DNA of 50,421 nt from Pseudomonas sp. GTDB taxonomy: Bacteria > Pseudomonadota > Gammaproteobacteria > Pseudomonadales > Pseudomonadaceae. The DNA is taken from the NCBI RefSeq assembly GCF_030147005.1, contig NZ_JASLAW010000134.1, positions 1 to 50,421 of the forward strand. The letters run 5' to 3'. Each line of letters starts with the position of its first letter. The first letter of the stretch is position 1. This document shows, one piece after another, positions 1 to 9,246 of this stretch. A program made the position numbers and the translations under genes. The notes beneath the pieces are model-generated. The model worked only from the letters and a program-made list of their open reading frames with translations, was not told where the DNA came from and did not search any database.

Positions 1-588
1 GATTTTCAGCGTTTGGCAGGCTGCATTTCAAGGGCAGCTCTCACAGTGGATTTGCAGCGTTTGGCAGGCTGCATTTCAAGGACAGCTCTCACAATGGATT
101 TGCAGCGTTTGGCAGGCTGCATTTAAAGGGCAGCTCCCAACAGTGGATTCGCAGCGTTTGGCAGGCTGCAATTCAAGGGCAGCTCTCACAGTGGATTTGC
201 AGCGTTTGGCAGGCTGCATTTCAAGGGCAGCTCTCACAGTGGATTTGCAGGGCTTGGCAGGCTGCATTTCAAGGGCAGCTCTCACAGTGGATTTGCAGGG
301 TTTGGCAGGCTGCATTTCAAGGGCAGCTCCCACAGTGGATTTGCAGGGTTTGGCAGGCTGCATTTCAAGGGCAGCTCCCACAGTGGATTTGTAGGGTTTG
401 GCAGGCTGCATTTCAAGGGCAGCTTCCAACAGTGGATTTGCAGCGTTTGGCAGGCTGCATTTCGAGGGCAGCTCTCACAGTGGATTTGCAGTGTTTGGCA
501 GGCTGCAATTCAAGGGCAGTTCTCACAATGGATTTGCAGCGTTTGGCAGGCTGTATTTCAAGGCTTTCTCCCACAGTGAGCAGGCTGT
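1..588. repeat. 48-bp tandem repeat array, about 12 copies
   Basis: A unit of 48 bp (49 bp at two junctions) recurs without spacers. The landmark GTTTGGCAGG, or a one-base variant, begins at 11, 59, 107, 156, 204, 252, 300, 348, 396, 445, 493 and 541. Units differ by a few substitutions. Many units contain TGCAGC and GCTGCA as an inverted pair and also GCTGC with GCAGC, so two mutually exclusive small hairpins share one arm. Because 48 is a multiple of three, several frames on both strands stay open, which gives artefactual repeat 'proteins'. The array runs off the left edge and lies downstream of the large toxin gene. I see no convincing gene in it. Confidence 0.9.
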
Positions 589-614
589 ATTTGGAGGCCT
601 GCTTACTGTGGGAG
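568..614. repeat. Strong hairpin bordering the repeat array
   Basis: Positions 568-584 and 598-614 form a 17-bp inverted repeat with one mismatch (a possible G-U pair) around a 13-nt loop. The outer arm reads CTCCCACAGT, the same core found in each 48-bp unit. It lies about 87 nt beyond the toxin stop codon on the toxin's transcribed strand. It could protect or end that transcript, but no U-run follows, so a terminator role is not shown. It resembles Pseudomonas REP-type hairpins. Confidence 0.75.
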
Positions 615-700
615 CTCTCGAGCCTTGGCGAGGCAGCGATGGCGGCGTGTCAGGCAGTGGGTGGTTGGCTGACACCCCGCTCCACTCCCCGATGAAACGC

Positions 701-3700
701 TCAATCCCGTGTATATTTAACGCTGGTTTTCAACAACTCCAACCAAGCCGGATCGTTGGCCGGGCCCCACCGGTATCGAGTTCCGTCGTGAAACAGCACC
801 GTTAGCCTTTGCGTATTCCACACCTCCATCGTGGCAATAAGCTGCCTCATATAGTCTTGCGCCGGGCACACAATTGACGTCCACGGATCGCAAATCCACA
901 AATCCGCCCAGTGCGCCTCGCTGAAGTCCAACGTGTTGGGAACGCCTGGCGGCGGGGTGCCCACGACCACGAACGCATGGGCGGGCGGCAGCGTTCCCCA
1001 CAACTGCGCCGCACCGTCATTGGCGTGCACGTGCTCAAGCGCCACGTGGGCCAACTGGTCGCAATTGCCGGCGCCGGTCCTGAGAATAACCTCGGTGTAG
1101 CTGGGGCGTTCGATCATGCTGTATTCCCACATCACCACGGGCCTGGCGACCTGCATGCGAAGGGCCTCGTCGCGCGTGGCCCCTGTGATGTTGGCCGATC
1201 CGATCCCGGTTCTGTCCACCCTCGCCAGGGTGCTGATGTTGGCGCGTTCGGCCAGGTATTGATTGAGCTGACTGACGCCCAGGTGGGCGGTGGGTTGGGG
1301 CGCCCAGAATTCAATCCTGATGGGGTGGGAGACGACATGGATGTCCAGGCGGCGCCCTTCCGAGGAAGCGTGGAGCAGCAACTCCCGTTGTTTGAGTTTG
1401 GTCAGTGTGTTGCCCTTGACCCGGATCATCGCCACCGTTTCCTCGGAAAAGCCGCGACGGGCCAACTGTCCGTACAGCGTTTCCAGGGTCGGCAGCGCCA
1501 CCAGCGGTTGGTCGCGAATAAATCCGCCAGCCTGCAGGAAGCGGTTTTTCAGCTCGGCGTAGCCATTGATCAAAGCCTTGTGGTCGCCGCCCTTGCTGAA
1601 GTCCAGCAGGTGCAATTGCATGTCCTCCAGTTCCCCGGGAACACCCATGGCTTTATAGAAAACCCCCACGTCGGCCTCGACCACCAAGTGCGTGCCCACG
1701 GCGACGCTCGGCGCCGTGAGGTCGACCATCAGCCCGCGCAGGGTGCGCTTATCGTCAATGCCATCGACGATACCGTTGAGTTTGACGGCGACACTTTGAG
1801 TGTCCAGCAGGCTGTCGCGCTGGAAGTTGGGCATACCAAACTCGGGCTCGTCGAGCACCTTGCCGCTGGCCACGGGTTTATAGCGCAGCGGTGGCAACTG
1901 GGGCAGCGCTATCAATCTGAACTCCGTGCCGTACGGGGAGACGTCGTACACGCAGCGGTTGATCACCAGTTTGCGTTTGCCCGTCAGTGGCAGCGGGGCG
2001 GGAATCAGTCGGATGTGCTCCAGCGCCTGCACGCGGCGCTTCTCGATCGAATGATGGTGCACATGAATTTTTTTGGTGAAACAGATCAGCGGGATCGGGC
2101 TGCGCGCCGGCCTGCCGGAGGGGCAGCTGTACTCAAATTCATCGGTGAGCCCGACAAAGGCCGGAGAGTTCAGGTCGTCCAGATGATCGAGATGGTCATG
2201 GCGCAGGCGCCACACGCGCTCCCGTGTGACCAGGTCGGTGGCGTTGGAGCGCTGAATAAGCAGCGGCGGCGTGTCGAAATACGGTTCTGCGACCAGGGCT
2301 TTGTAGCCGTCCGCGGCACTGAACGGGGTGACTTCAATGGCGTTCTTGAGGCGAAAGTCGAGCAGTGCGGGGCCGTAGGGCCTGGCGCTGTACGGATCGA
2401 AGGCGTGCCAGGTATCCAGGCGGTTGATGACCAACACGTCGGTCAATGCGTCGGCGCGCGTCAAAGTGGCCGGGCCTACGTCGGCCCGGCCGGGCAGGCG
2501 CAGGTACTGAAAGGCGGTGTCCGGTGCGAGCGTGTGCCGCGCGCTGCGCAGGGCTTGCGCCAATGCGAGTCGGCCGGACTGGTTCAGGCGTATCAGGCCA
2601 AACCGGGTCAGGCGCACCAGCGATGGCACGAACTCCAGCGGGTTGAGCGTATCGTTCAGGTAACGCGCACTGAGCTTGCTCAGTTGCAGCAGTTTTACGT
2701 AGGTTGGGGCGACATTTTTCAGGCGGCTCAGGCCACCGATCAGCAGGCCCTTGGTGGGCATGAACAAGCCGATCGTGTCGAGGAAACAGCCCCAGGCGCC
2801 TTCCACCTGGCGCCGGGTATCGCCCGAGGCCAGGTCCTTGCCGCAGGACCAGAAAGGAATGAGATTGAGGAGCGCCTGGTACAAGGCCTCGGCGTTTTTT
2901 TCGCGCTCCTCCAGCAGCGTCGACCCCTTGGCCTCTGCCAGCAACGGGTCGATGTCGAGGAAAAAATGCTGGTCGACGATGGTGCTCGCCAGGCTGCGGC
3001 TTCTGGGCGAGTCGAAGGCCAGCGGCGCGGCAAGCGCCGGGGCCGGGTCGAACTGCCACAGCTTGTCCACGACCACCGTGGAGTGCTGGTCCGGCCGTGG
3101 CGGGCTGCCTGTGAGGTAAGCCTGTTCGTCAATGGCAAGCGAGGTGCCCAGGTACAGCAGGCTGGTCGGCAACGGGCTGCGCAGGGTGCCGGTGGTGACT
3201 TTGAAGGGCTCGCCGCCCAGTGTGAGGTTGGCCGGTAAATCGGTGTTTTTGAACACCAGGTTTCGCAGCGCAAACAGTTCGTAGTAATGAACGTTGTGAA
3301 AAACCTCGCAGCGCAGGATGAAGCCGAACCTGCCGGTTCGGGCCATTTTTTCTTCCGGTGTCTGTTCGGCCGGCGGCTTCTTCGACGGCCGGCGCACCAC
3401 CAACAGTTGCACGACGCCTTCTTGCAGGTTCGAGCGATCGGCCAGTGGCAGCTGTGCCAGCAGGTATCGGACGATGTAGGTGTAAGCCTTTTTGAGTTGT
3501 TGTATGCGGGTTTCGGAAGTCGTCTTGAACAACCTGTTGATGTCCGCCAGTTTGGCGAAGTGCGGCTTCATCTTTGCCAGATCGAAGCCCTTCCAGGAGG
3601 TACGCCATTGCTCGGCGAACGGTTGCAGGCGACCGCTCATGTGCAGGTCCACCAGCGATTGCAGGTTCGCGAAGGGCATTGGTTGAAAGGAGGGCAGCCG

Positions 3701-6106
3701 TTGCGGGCCGGTGCCCCATTGCAGGCCCGCAAAGGTCAGCCAGCGGTTGCCGGGGAACACTCTTTCAAGGTCTTGCAGGGCGAGGCTGCGGCGCGTGGTG
3801 AGCGGGATGGTGAAGAGTGTCGAGGCTTCTCGCAGGCTGTCGATGCGGGTGGCGAGGGTTGTTTTGACCGCCTCGATCTGATCCAGCCGATAGGCCGTCT
3901 CTTGCGCGGCAGGTTGCAGTTCGCCCTGGGCAACCGCCCAGTCGATCAGGCTGCTGGTGGCGTAGTGTTCGCGCCATTGCGTTTGCGCGTCCGCGTCCGA
4001 GGTCTGGGTGGCCAGGGTCATCACGTCGCTGAACGTGAGGTGCCTGGATGACCCCACGGCAAGCGCTTCGGCCAGCATCACGCCTTGCTTGAAGAGCATC
4101 CAGGCGTGGGAACTCATGAAGTACAGCGAGTCGGGAATATCCTGCACCAGAAATTCCGGGGCGATACCGGCCAGCAGTATGTGCGCGACCAGGGCCGTGG
4201 TTGCGGCGGTGGCGGCGCCGGTGTCGATCAGGTGCAATTCGATGGCGGTGCGCAGTTGTTGATAGGACCAGCCCCAGTAGTCGCGATGGTTGAGGTCGAG
4301 GCCGGCGACCCGGTAGCGCGTCAGGCCGGCCTGCGGATCAAGGTCGAGGATCAACGCGGCCAACACCAGCGCGTCGCGGCTTGCGCGGTTGCTGGTTTCA
4401 TCGGGCGCGTGGCCGTACCACTGCACGGCGGCGATCAACTGGTCTGCGAGTTTTTGTGCGGCGGGGCTCGCCAGCAGGGCGTTCAGCAGCCCATCGGCCT
4501 GGGCCGGGGTGGCTTGCTTGGCCAAGCGCTCGGCGCCTAACAGATCGAGCAGGCCCTTATTGGGCCTGGGGCGTAAAGCGCCGCTGGTCTGGATGACCGT
4601 GGCGCGTTGCTCGGCGCTGAGCGTCAGCGCGCCGGACTGGGGCAGGCCCAGAGCGGCCCAGTAGTTGCCCAGCCTGGGCGAGACTGGCGGGTTGGTTTCC
4701 AACTGGTGCCGGGTTTTTTGTGCGGCGTACTCATCCAGCGGCATGTTGAGGTTATAGCGCTGCAACCCGTGTTTGAGGTTGGTCTGTTTGCGCGGTGCGA
4801 AAAGCGTGAGGGCCGGATGGCTGAGCGCGGTGTCATGCAAGATGACCGGGTGGCCGGCCGACAACGGTGCGCGTGTTTCCTCGGCGATCAGGCCGCCCAG
4901 CGTGGTGGACAAGGTGTCGCGATCATGGGCGCCGGTCAGTTGTTGGCGCAGGTGCAGCAAGGCGATATCGGCGTTGGCCAGGTCGCAGGCTGGGGGGATG
5001 GGCTCGGGTTCACTGGCGGCCAGTTGTTCAATCAGGTCCCACACGGCGTCGCGCGTTTGCGGCACGTCGAAGTCATACAGTTCAAGCCACTGCGCCAGGC
5101 TCAATTTGGCGTCGATGGGGATGGGCAGGTTCAAGCGGCTGGCACTGGCGTTCAGGCGCTCAAGCTGGTCGTCCAGCGCCAGGCTGGCCAGTTGTTGCTG
5201 GGTGAGGCTCACACGTGTCTGGTCAGAGTTTGTGGCACTGATGGTTTGGGTGGTCGGGTCAAATTCATAGGTGTCGGGTTGCAGCTCGAGGGTCTGCTCC
5301 AGCGCCGCGAAGCGCGGGTGTTCGGTGATGCCCTTGAGCAAGCTCGCGGCGGTATTCAGTGCGTTTGCGCAAAACGAGTGCGAGGTGAATGCCCACCGTG
5401 CCTGCTGCAAGGTGCGCGGGCTGAACGCGGTTTTTGCCAGGTCCGCCGCGCTGAGTTGGCCCAGCAAGTACTTGGCCAGGTCGTGAAGGTCCTGATTCGA
5501 TTGCTCGAAGGCAGTGGCCAGGAGGCAAGGGGCGGCGCGCTCGCAAAAAGACTGGAGACGCTGCATGTCCTCGATTACCGCGCCACGCTGCACGCGCTGT
5601 TGCGGGTGTGGGTAGCCGTAGAACCGCAGTATCTGGCGGGCGCTCAATTGCAGGGCCAGGTTGGCATCCTTGAGTGCCGGGCAGGGCAGCCCGATGGCAT
5701 CGGGGTCGATGACTTGGGCGATGTTCACAATCGGCGGTGCCAGGCGCCGCCAGCCGCTGGCGTCATCCAGGCTGACGCCGGGCGTGAGCGCGTCCTTGGC
5801 GAACAGCTCGCCGTTGCGCAAGGTCATGTCGGCCAGGGGCACCGCTTGGCGCTCGGCCCAGGCCAGTAGACGGGGGCGGTCAAGCGCCTGGAAGTAAAGT
5901 TGCAGCCAGCAGTGCAGGGAGCATTGGGGGGCGATGTCCAGCAGGTCGGTCGGCGTGTCCCAATGGGTTTCCAGGTGCTTGATCAGCGCCTGGATCATCT
6001 GTCGGTCGCCCTCCAGGCGTTGCTCGCGGCCTGGGTCGAGGAGGGTTTGCAGGTCGGGCTCGGGCTGGGGCGTGGGTGCATCGTTGGGGGTGTTGAGATG
6101 GGTCAT
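701..6106 (-). CDS. Giant dermonecrotic-type toxin with papain-like C-terminal domain
   Basis: About 1801 residues. The N-terminal and central parts resemble the large Pseudomonas proteins annotated as dermonecrotic toxin (DUF6543-like), including a helical stretch with PFW and GLFMPTKG near residues 1070-1110, where that family has a hydrophobic, probably membrane-interacting segment. The C-terminus carries GAGNC (Cys1682), PAHAFVVVG (His1710) and WICDPW (Asp1740). This Cys-His-Asp order is that of papain-fold toxin domains related to the C-terminal deamidase of Pasteurella multocida toxin, so deamidase or protease activity on a host or rival protein is inferred. The start at 6106 is chosen because the next upstream Met (6208) adds a basic stretch without a clear ribosome site; the choice is uncertain. 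No signal peptide is seen. A second protein of this class lies at 21896-26044. Confidence 0.8.
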   Translation of the reverse strand: MTHLNTPNDAPTPQPEPDLQTLLDPGREQRLEGDRQMIQALIKHLETHWDTPTDLLDIAPQCSLHCWLQLYFQALDRPRLLAWAERQAVPLADMTLRNGELFAKDALTPGVSLDDASGWRRLAPPIVNIAQVIDPDAIGLPCPALKDANLALQLSARQILRFYGYPHPQQRVQRGAVIEDMQRLQSFCERAAPCLLATAFEQSNQDLHDLAKYLLGQLSAADLAKTAFSPRTLQQARWAFTSHSFCANALNTAASLLKGITEHPRFAALEQTLELQPDTYEFDPTTQTISATNSDQTRVSLTQQQLASLALDDQLERLNASASRLNLPIPIDAKLSLAQWLELYDFDVPQTRDAVWDLIEQLAASEPEPIPPACDLANADIALLHLRQQLTGAHDRDTLSTTLGGLIAEETRAPLSAGHPVILHDTALSHPALTLFAPRKQTNLKHGLQRYNLNMPLDEYAAQKTRHQLETNPPVSPRLGNYWAALGLPQSGALTLSAEQRATVIQTSGALRPRPNKGLLDLLGAERLAKQATPAQADGLLNALLASPAAQKLADQLIAAVQWYGHAPDETSNRASRDALVLAALILDLDPQAGLTRYRVAGLDLNHRDYWGWSYQQLRTAIELHLIDTGAATAATTALVAHILLAGIAPEFLVQDIPDSLYFMSSHAWMLFKQGVMLAEALAVGSSRHLTFSDVMTLATQTSDADAQTQWREHYATSSLIDWAVAQGELQPAAQETAYRLDQIEAVKTTLATRIDSLREASTLFTIPLTTRRSLALQDLERVFPGNRWLTFAGLQWGTGPQRLPSFQPMPFANLQSLVDLHMSGRLQPFAEQWRTSWKGFDLAKMKPHFAKLADINRLFKTTSETRIQQLKKAYTYIVRYLLAQLPLADRSNLQEGVVQLLVVRRPSKKPPAEQTPEEKMARTGRFGFILRCEVFHNVHYYELFALRNLVFKNTDLPANLTLGGEPFKVTTGTLRSPLPTSLLYLGTSLAIDEQAYLTGSPPRPDQHSTVVVDKLWQFDPAPALAAPLAFDSPRSRSLASTIVDQHFFLDIDPLLAEAKGSTLLEEREKNAEALYQALLNLIPFWSCGKDLASGDTRRQVEGAWGCFLDTIGLFMPTKGLLIGGLSRLKNVAPTYVKLLQLSKLSARYLNDTLNPLEFVPSLVRLTRFGLIRLNQSGRLALAQALRSARHTLAPDTAFQYLRLPGRADVGPATLTRADALTDVLVINRLDTWHAFDPYSARPYGPALLDFRLKNAIEVTPFSAADGYKALVAEPYFDTPPLLIQRSNATDLVTRERVWRLRHDHLDHLDDLNSPAFVGLTDEFEYSCPSGRPARSPIPLICFTKKIHVHHHSIEKRRVQALEHIRLIPAPLPLTGKRKLVINRCVYDVSPYGTEFRLIALPQLPPLRYKPVASGKVLDEPEFGMPNFQRDSLLDTQSVAVKLNGIVDGIDDKRTLRGLMVDLTAPSVAVGTHLVVEADVGVFYKAMGVPGELEDMQLHLLDFSKGGDHKALINGYAELKNRFLQAGGFIRDQPLVALPTLETLYGQLARRGFSEETVAMIRVKGNTLTKLKQRELLLHASSEGRRLDIHVVSHPIRIEFWAPQPTAHLGVSQLNQYLAERANISTLARVDRTGIGSANITGATRDEALRMQVARPVVMWEYSMIERPSYTEVILRTGAGNCDQLAHVALEHVHANDGAAQLWGTLPPAHAFVVVGTPPPGVPNTLDFSEAHWADLWICDPWTSIVCPAQDYMRQLIATMEVWNTQRLTVLFHDGTRYRWGPANDPAWLELLKTSVKYTRD

Positions 6107-6389
6107 CCATGAGATTCCGTTGCGGGTGATTGTCTGGCTGACAATCGCTCGCTTTATCCTGCCCCTGGGGAGCGCGCGACGGCATTGCGACCTTTCCGCA
6201 ATGGCCATGGCTTATCTCGATACGTGCTGAAAGCCTTGGGCCAGAGGCTTGCATGCAGGCAAACCGATGAGATAAGGGCATGACGCTTTCGACATACTCT
6301 GAAATACTCACCCGCGTTTCGCTGCACTGCTCACGAGGCAGTTCCTATAACAAAAGCAGTCACACCCAAAATAAATAAGGTGGTACACC

Positions 6390-7802
6390 ATGCCCGTTGG
6401 CAACTCAACGTCCCACGAGGAAAACGCTCAAGGCGGCCCGCTCAAACGTGAACTGGGTGAGCGGCACATCCGCTTGATGGCGCTGGGCGCCTGTATCGGC
6501 GTCGGCCTGTTCCTGGGCTCGGCCAAGGCCATTGAAATGGCCGGCCCTGCGATCATGCTGTCGTACATCATCGGCGGCCTGGCGATTCTGGTGATCATGC
6601 GCGCACTCGGTGAAATGGCCGTGCACAACCCGGTGGCCGGCTCGTTCAGCCGCTACGCCCAGGACTACCTCGGCCCTCTGGCAGGTTTTTTGACCGGTTG
6701 GAACTACTGGTTCCTGTGGTTGGTGACCTGCATCGCGGAAATTACCGCCGTGGCGGTATACATGGGCGTCTGGTTCCCCGACACCCCGCGCTGGATCTGG
6801 GCCCTGGCGGCGTTGATCAGCATGGGCACCATCAACCTGATCGCGGTCAAAGCCTTCGGTGAGTTCGAGTTTTGGTTCGCGCTGATCAAGATCGTCACCA
6901 TCATCGCCATGGTGATTGGCGGCGTCGGCATCATTGCGTTCGGTTTCGGCAATGACGGCGTGGCACTGGGCATTTCCAACCTGTGGGCCCATGGCGGCTT
7001 CATGCCCAACGGCGTGCAAGGCGTGTTGATGTCATTGCAGATGGTGATGTTCGCCTACCTGGGCGTGGAGATGATCGGCCTCACCGCCGGTGAAGCGCGC
7101 AACCCGCAGAAGACCATCCCCAGCGCCATCGGCTCGGTGTTCTGGCGCATCCTGCTGTTCTACGTGGGCGCATTGTTCGTCATCCTGTCGATCTACCCCT
7201 GGAATGAAATCGGCACCCAGGGCAGCCCGTTCGTGATGACGTTCGAGCGCCTGGGTATCAAGACCGCTGCGGGCATCATTAACTTCGTGGTGATCACCGC
7301 CGCGCTGTCTTCGTGCAACGGCGGCATCTTCAGCACCGGGCGCATGCTCTACAGCCTGGCGCAGAACGGCCAGGCGCCCGCGACGTTCGGCACTACATCG
7401 AGCAACGGCGTGCCGCGTAAAGCGCTGCTGCTGTCGATCTTTGCCCTGCTGCTGGGTGTGCTGCTCAACTATCTGGTGCCGGATCAGGTGTTCGTGTGGG
7501 TCACCTCCATTGCGACCTTCGGCGCGATCTGGACCTGGCTGATGATCCTGCTGGCGCAGCTCAAATTCCGTAAAGGCCTGAGCCCGGCCGAGCAGGCGGG
7601 CCTCAAGTACCGCATGTGGCTGTACCCGGTCAGTTCCTACCTGGCGCTGGCGTTCCTGGTGCTGGTGGTGGGCCTGATGGCGTACTTCCCGGATACCCGC
7701 GTGGCGCTGTATGTGGGGCCGGCGTTTCTGGTGTTGTTGACGGTGTGGTTCTACGTGTTCAAGTTGCAGCCAACCAACGTGGCGGTGCGCTCCGAAGCCT
7801 GA
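6390..7802 (+). CDS. APC-superfamily amino-acid permease, ProY-like
   Basis: A 470-residue inner-membrane protein with about 12 hydrophobic segments. It starts with the signature of the amino-acid transporter family: RHIRLMALGACIGVGLFLGS at residues 27-46, then MAGPAIMLSYIIGG and MRALGEMAV. The central GVEMIGLTAGEARNPQKTIP is the other family hallmark. From memory the sequence is closest to enterobacterial ProY, the proline permease, but substrate cannot be settled within this family (proline, GABA, histidine and aromatic permeases are close). It would import an amino acid by cation symport. The ribosome site AAGGTGG lies 7 nt before the ATG. The gene stands alone and is followed by a hairpin terminator. 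The stop codon begins a triple TGACCCC heptamer. Confidence 0.9.
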   Translation: MPVGNSTSHEENAQGGPLKRELGERHIRLMALGACIGVGLFLGSAKAIEMAGPAIMLSYIIGGLAILVIMRALGEMAVHNPVAGSFSRYAQDYLGPLAGFLTGWNYWFLWLVTCIAEITAVAVYMGVWFPDTPRWIWALAALISMGTINLIAVKAFGEFEFWFALIKIVTIIAMVIGGVGIIAFGFGNDGVALGISNLWAHGGFMPNGVQGVLMSLQMVMFAYLGVEMIGLTAGEARNPQKTIPSAIGSVFWRILLFYVGALFVILSIYPWNEIGTQGSPFVMTFERLGIKTAAGIINFVVITAALSSCNGGIFSTGRMLYSLAQNGQAPATFGTTSSNGVPRKALLLSIFALLLGVLLNYLVPDQVFVWVTSIATFGAIWTWLMILLAQLKFRKGLSPAEQAGLKYRMWLYPVSSYLALAFLVLVVGLMAYFPDTRVALYVGPAFLVLLTVWFYVFKLQPTNVAVRSEA

Positions 7803-7844
7803 CCCCTGACCCCTGACCCCTGAGGCCGTACCGGATCCGGAAAT

Positions 7845-7875
7845 TGGGAGCGAGCAAGCCCGCTCCCAGTTTTTT
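7845..7875 (+). terminator. Rho-independent terminator after the permease
   Basis: TGGGAGCG at 7845-7852 pairs perfectly with CGCTCCCA at 7861-7868 and is followed by GTTTTTTG. The loop AGCAAGCC together with the stem resembles the second REP family in this window, so a REP half appears to serve as terminator. The T-run is on the plus side, so it serves the permease rather than the converging acyltransferase gene. Confidence 0.8.
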
Positions 7876-7891
7876 GCAACGGGGGCATCCA

Positions 7892-9022
7892 CTAAGTCGC
7901 GAGGGGCGGGGCCGCAAGGGCTCTGCGCCGGTCCAATTGCTTATTGAACTCCAGCCACGCGGCAAACAGGCTCATTACGGCGGCCCCCGCCAGCGCGGTG
8001 AGTATCCGCATGGCGACGGTATCGCCGGTCAGGGCGTTTACCATGTCCGCCAACGGCGCCAGCACGACACCCAGGCAAAACACTTCCAGGGAGTAGCGCC
8101 CCATCCGCGCCAGTTGCCGTGCCGACCAGTGTTGCGTCCAGCCGACACCGGGGAGCAATTTTGCGCAGACGTAGGCCAGGGCCAGGAAGTGCAGCAAGCG
8201 CACGGGTGACAGATCGGTCTTGCTGATGGGGTACAGCCATTCGCCGATCAGGCTCGGCATCCACGCATCGTGCACCTCGGGCCAGCGCCACGAGAGGGTG
8301 ATCACGCAGCTCGTCAGCACATAAGCCGCAGCCGCTACAAACAACGGTTGACGCAACACAGGCCGCTGTTCAACGGGGCGCGCCGAACGCAAGGCCGCAG
8401 CGCCGCCGAGGATAAACAGGCACTGCCAGGTTATCGGGTTGAAGTACCAGACCCCGCCGTTGCTGGCCGGCAGGTTCCAGCCCTGCCAGGGCGCCAGCAG
8501 GTATACCGCCAGCGAAATGCCCACCGTGACCTTCGGTACACGCAACAGCAATGGCAGCGTGAGCGGCAGGCTGAGAATCAGCACGATGTACAGCGGCAAC
8601 GGGTCGGTCAGGTTCGGTTTGAACCGCAGCAGCAACTCATCGACCAAGGCCTGCTGGGTATTGTTGAGGAAATACTCCAGGCCCATCTCCTGCACCAGGT
8701 CGCGGGTTTCAATATGGCTGTTGGCGAAAATCACGATGCCCATCAACAGCGCCAGCAGGAAAATGTGCACCACGTAGAGCGTCCACACCCGGCGCAGGAT
8801 TTTCAAACAGGCGATGAGATAGCCGTCACGCTGCAGGATCTTGCCGTATGCCAGCACCGCCGCGTAGCCGGCCAGAAAGACGAAGATTTCGGCGGCGTCA
8901 CTGAACCCGAAGTTCTGCACAGTGACATTGGCCAGAGGGTTGTGGGGCACGTGATCCCAGAAAATGAAGATCAACGCCAGGCCCCGAAAAAAATCGATGC
9001 GCGGGTCGCGTCCGTTCAGCAT
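7892..9022 (-). CDS. OpgC-family membrane acyltransferase
   Basis: 376 residues with about ten membrane segments. The N-terminus GRDPRIDFFRGLALIFIFWDH is the typical opening of OpgC-type acyltransferases (OpgC_C domain), which transfer succinyl groups to periplasmic glucans. The motif DAAEIFVFLAGYAA around residues 42-55 and the late GRYSLEVFCLGV segment also fit. The likely role is O-acylation of an osmoregulated periplasmic glucan or another envelope polysaccharide; the acceptor is inferred, as no opgGH genes are nearby. The gene converges on the permease and is divergent from the gtr glucosylation cassette, so both neighbours on this side modify surface glycans. The ribosome site before the ATG is weak. 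Confidence 0.85.
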   Translation of the reverse strand: MLNGRDPRIDFFRGLALIFIFWDHVPHNPLANVTVQNFGFSDAAEIFVFLAGYAAVLAYGKILQRDGYLIACLKILRRVWTLYVVHIFLLALLMGIVIFANSHIETRDLVQEMGLEYFLNNTQQALVDELLLRFKPNLTDPLPLYIVLILSLPLTLPLLLRVPKVTVGISLAVYLLAPWQGWNLPASNGGVWYFNPITWQCLFILGGAAALRSARPVEQRPVLRQPLFVAAAAYVLTSCVITLSWRWPEVHDAWMPSLIGEWLYPISKTDLSPVRLLHFLALAYVCAKLLPGVGWTQHWSARQLARMGRYSLEVFCLGVVLAPLADMVNALTGDTVAMRILTALAGAAVMSLFAAWLEFNKQLDRRRALAAPPLAT

Positions 9023-9114
9023 GGCTGCGGGCTCTTGAACAAATTGTTAAGTGAGATTGGCAAGTGCGCGCGTTGTCGTACGCCGCACGTCGGGCGGGCG
9101 CAGGTTGGCGGTAT

Positions 9115-9142
9115 TTGTAAGCAAATGCAAAAGTTGGATATT
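9115..9142 (+). promoter_or_regulatory. Possible sigma-70 promoter of the gtr cassette
   Basis: TTGTAA at 9115-9120 and GATATT at 9137-9142 are separated by 16 nt, in an AT-richer stretch about 105 nt before the gtrA start. No other good candidate was seen. This is pattern matching only. Confidence 0.25.
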
Positions 9143-9246
9143 ACTGAATGTCTCAGTTGTACGTGGGGGGCACCTGTTAATTCTGACAGTAGACGCAACA
9201 GGCACGTAGTGGCTTGCTAGCGGGGTCACTGCAAAAGGACGACGGT

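Noticed and set aside
76..429. Open frames in the 48-bp array giving 16-residue repeat proteins on both strands
   Set aside because: Frames stay open only because the unit length is a multiple of three; neither strand has a plausible start site, and the 49-bp units break the frame.
1..590. CRISPR array
   Set aside because: The units abut without unique spacers, the repeat is longer than typical, and no cas gene is present.
911..3238. 775-codon open frame opposite the first toxin gene
   Set aside because: It is a long antisense shadow caused by GC-rich codon structure; the minus-strand frame is much longer, has recognisable motifs and continues on both sides.
4607..5869. 420-codon open frame opposite the first toxin gene
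   Set aside because: Same explanation: antisense to a protein with family features; no ribosome site or recognisable domain.
7800..7823. Triple TGACCCC heptamer at the permease stop as a regulatory repeat
   Set aside because: It is too short to assign a function; slippage is the simplest explanation.
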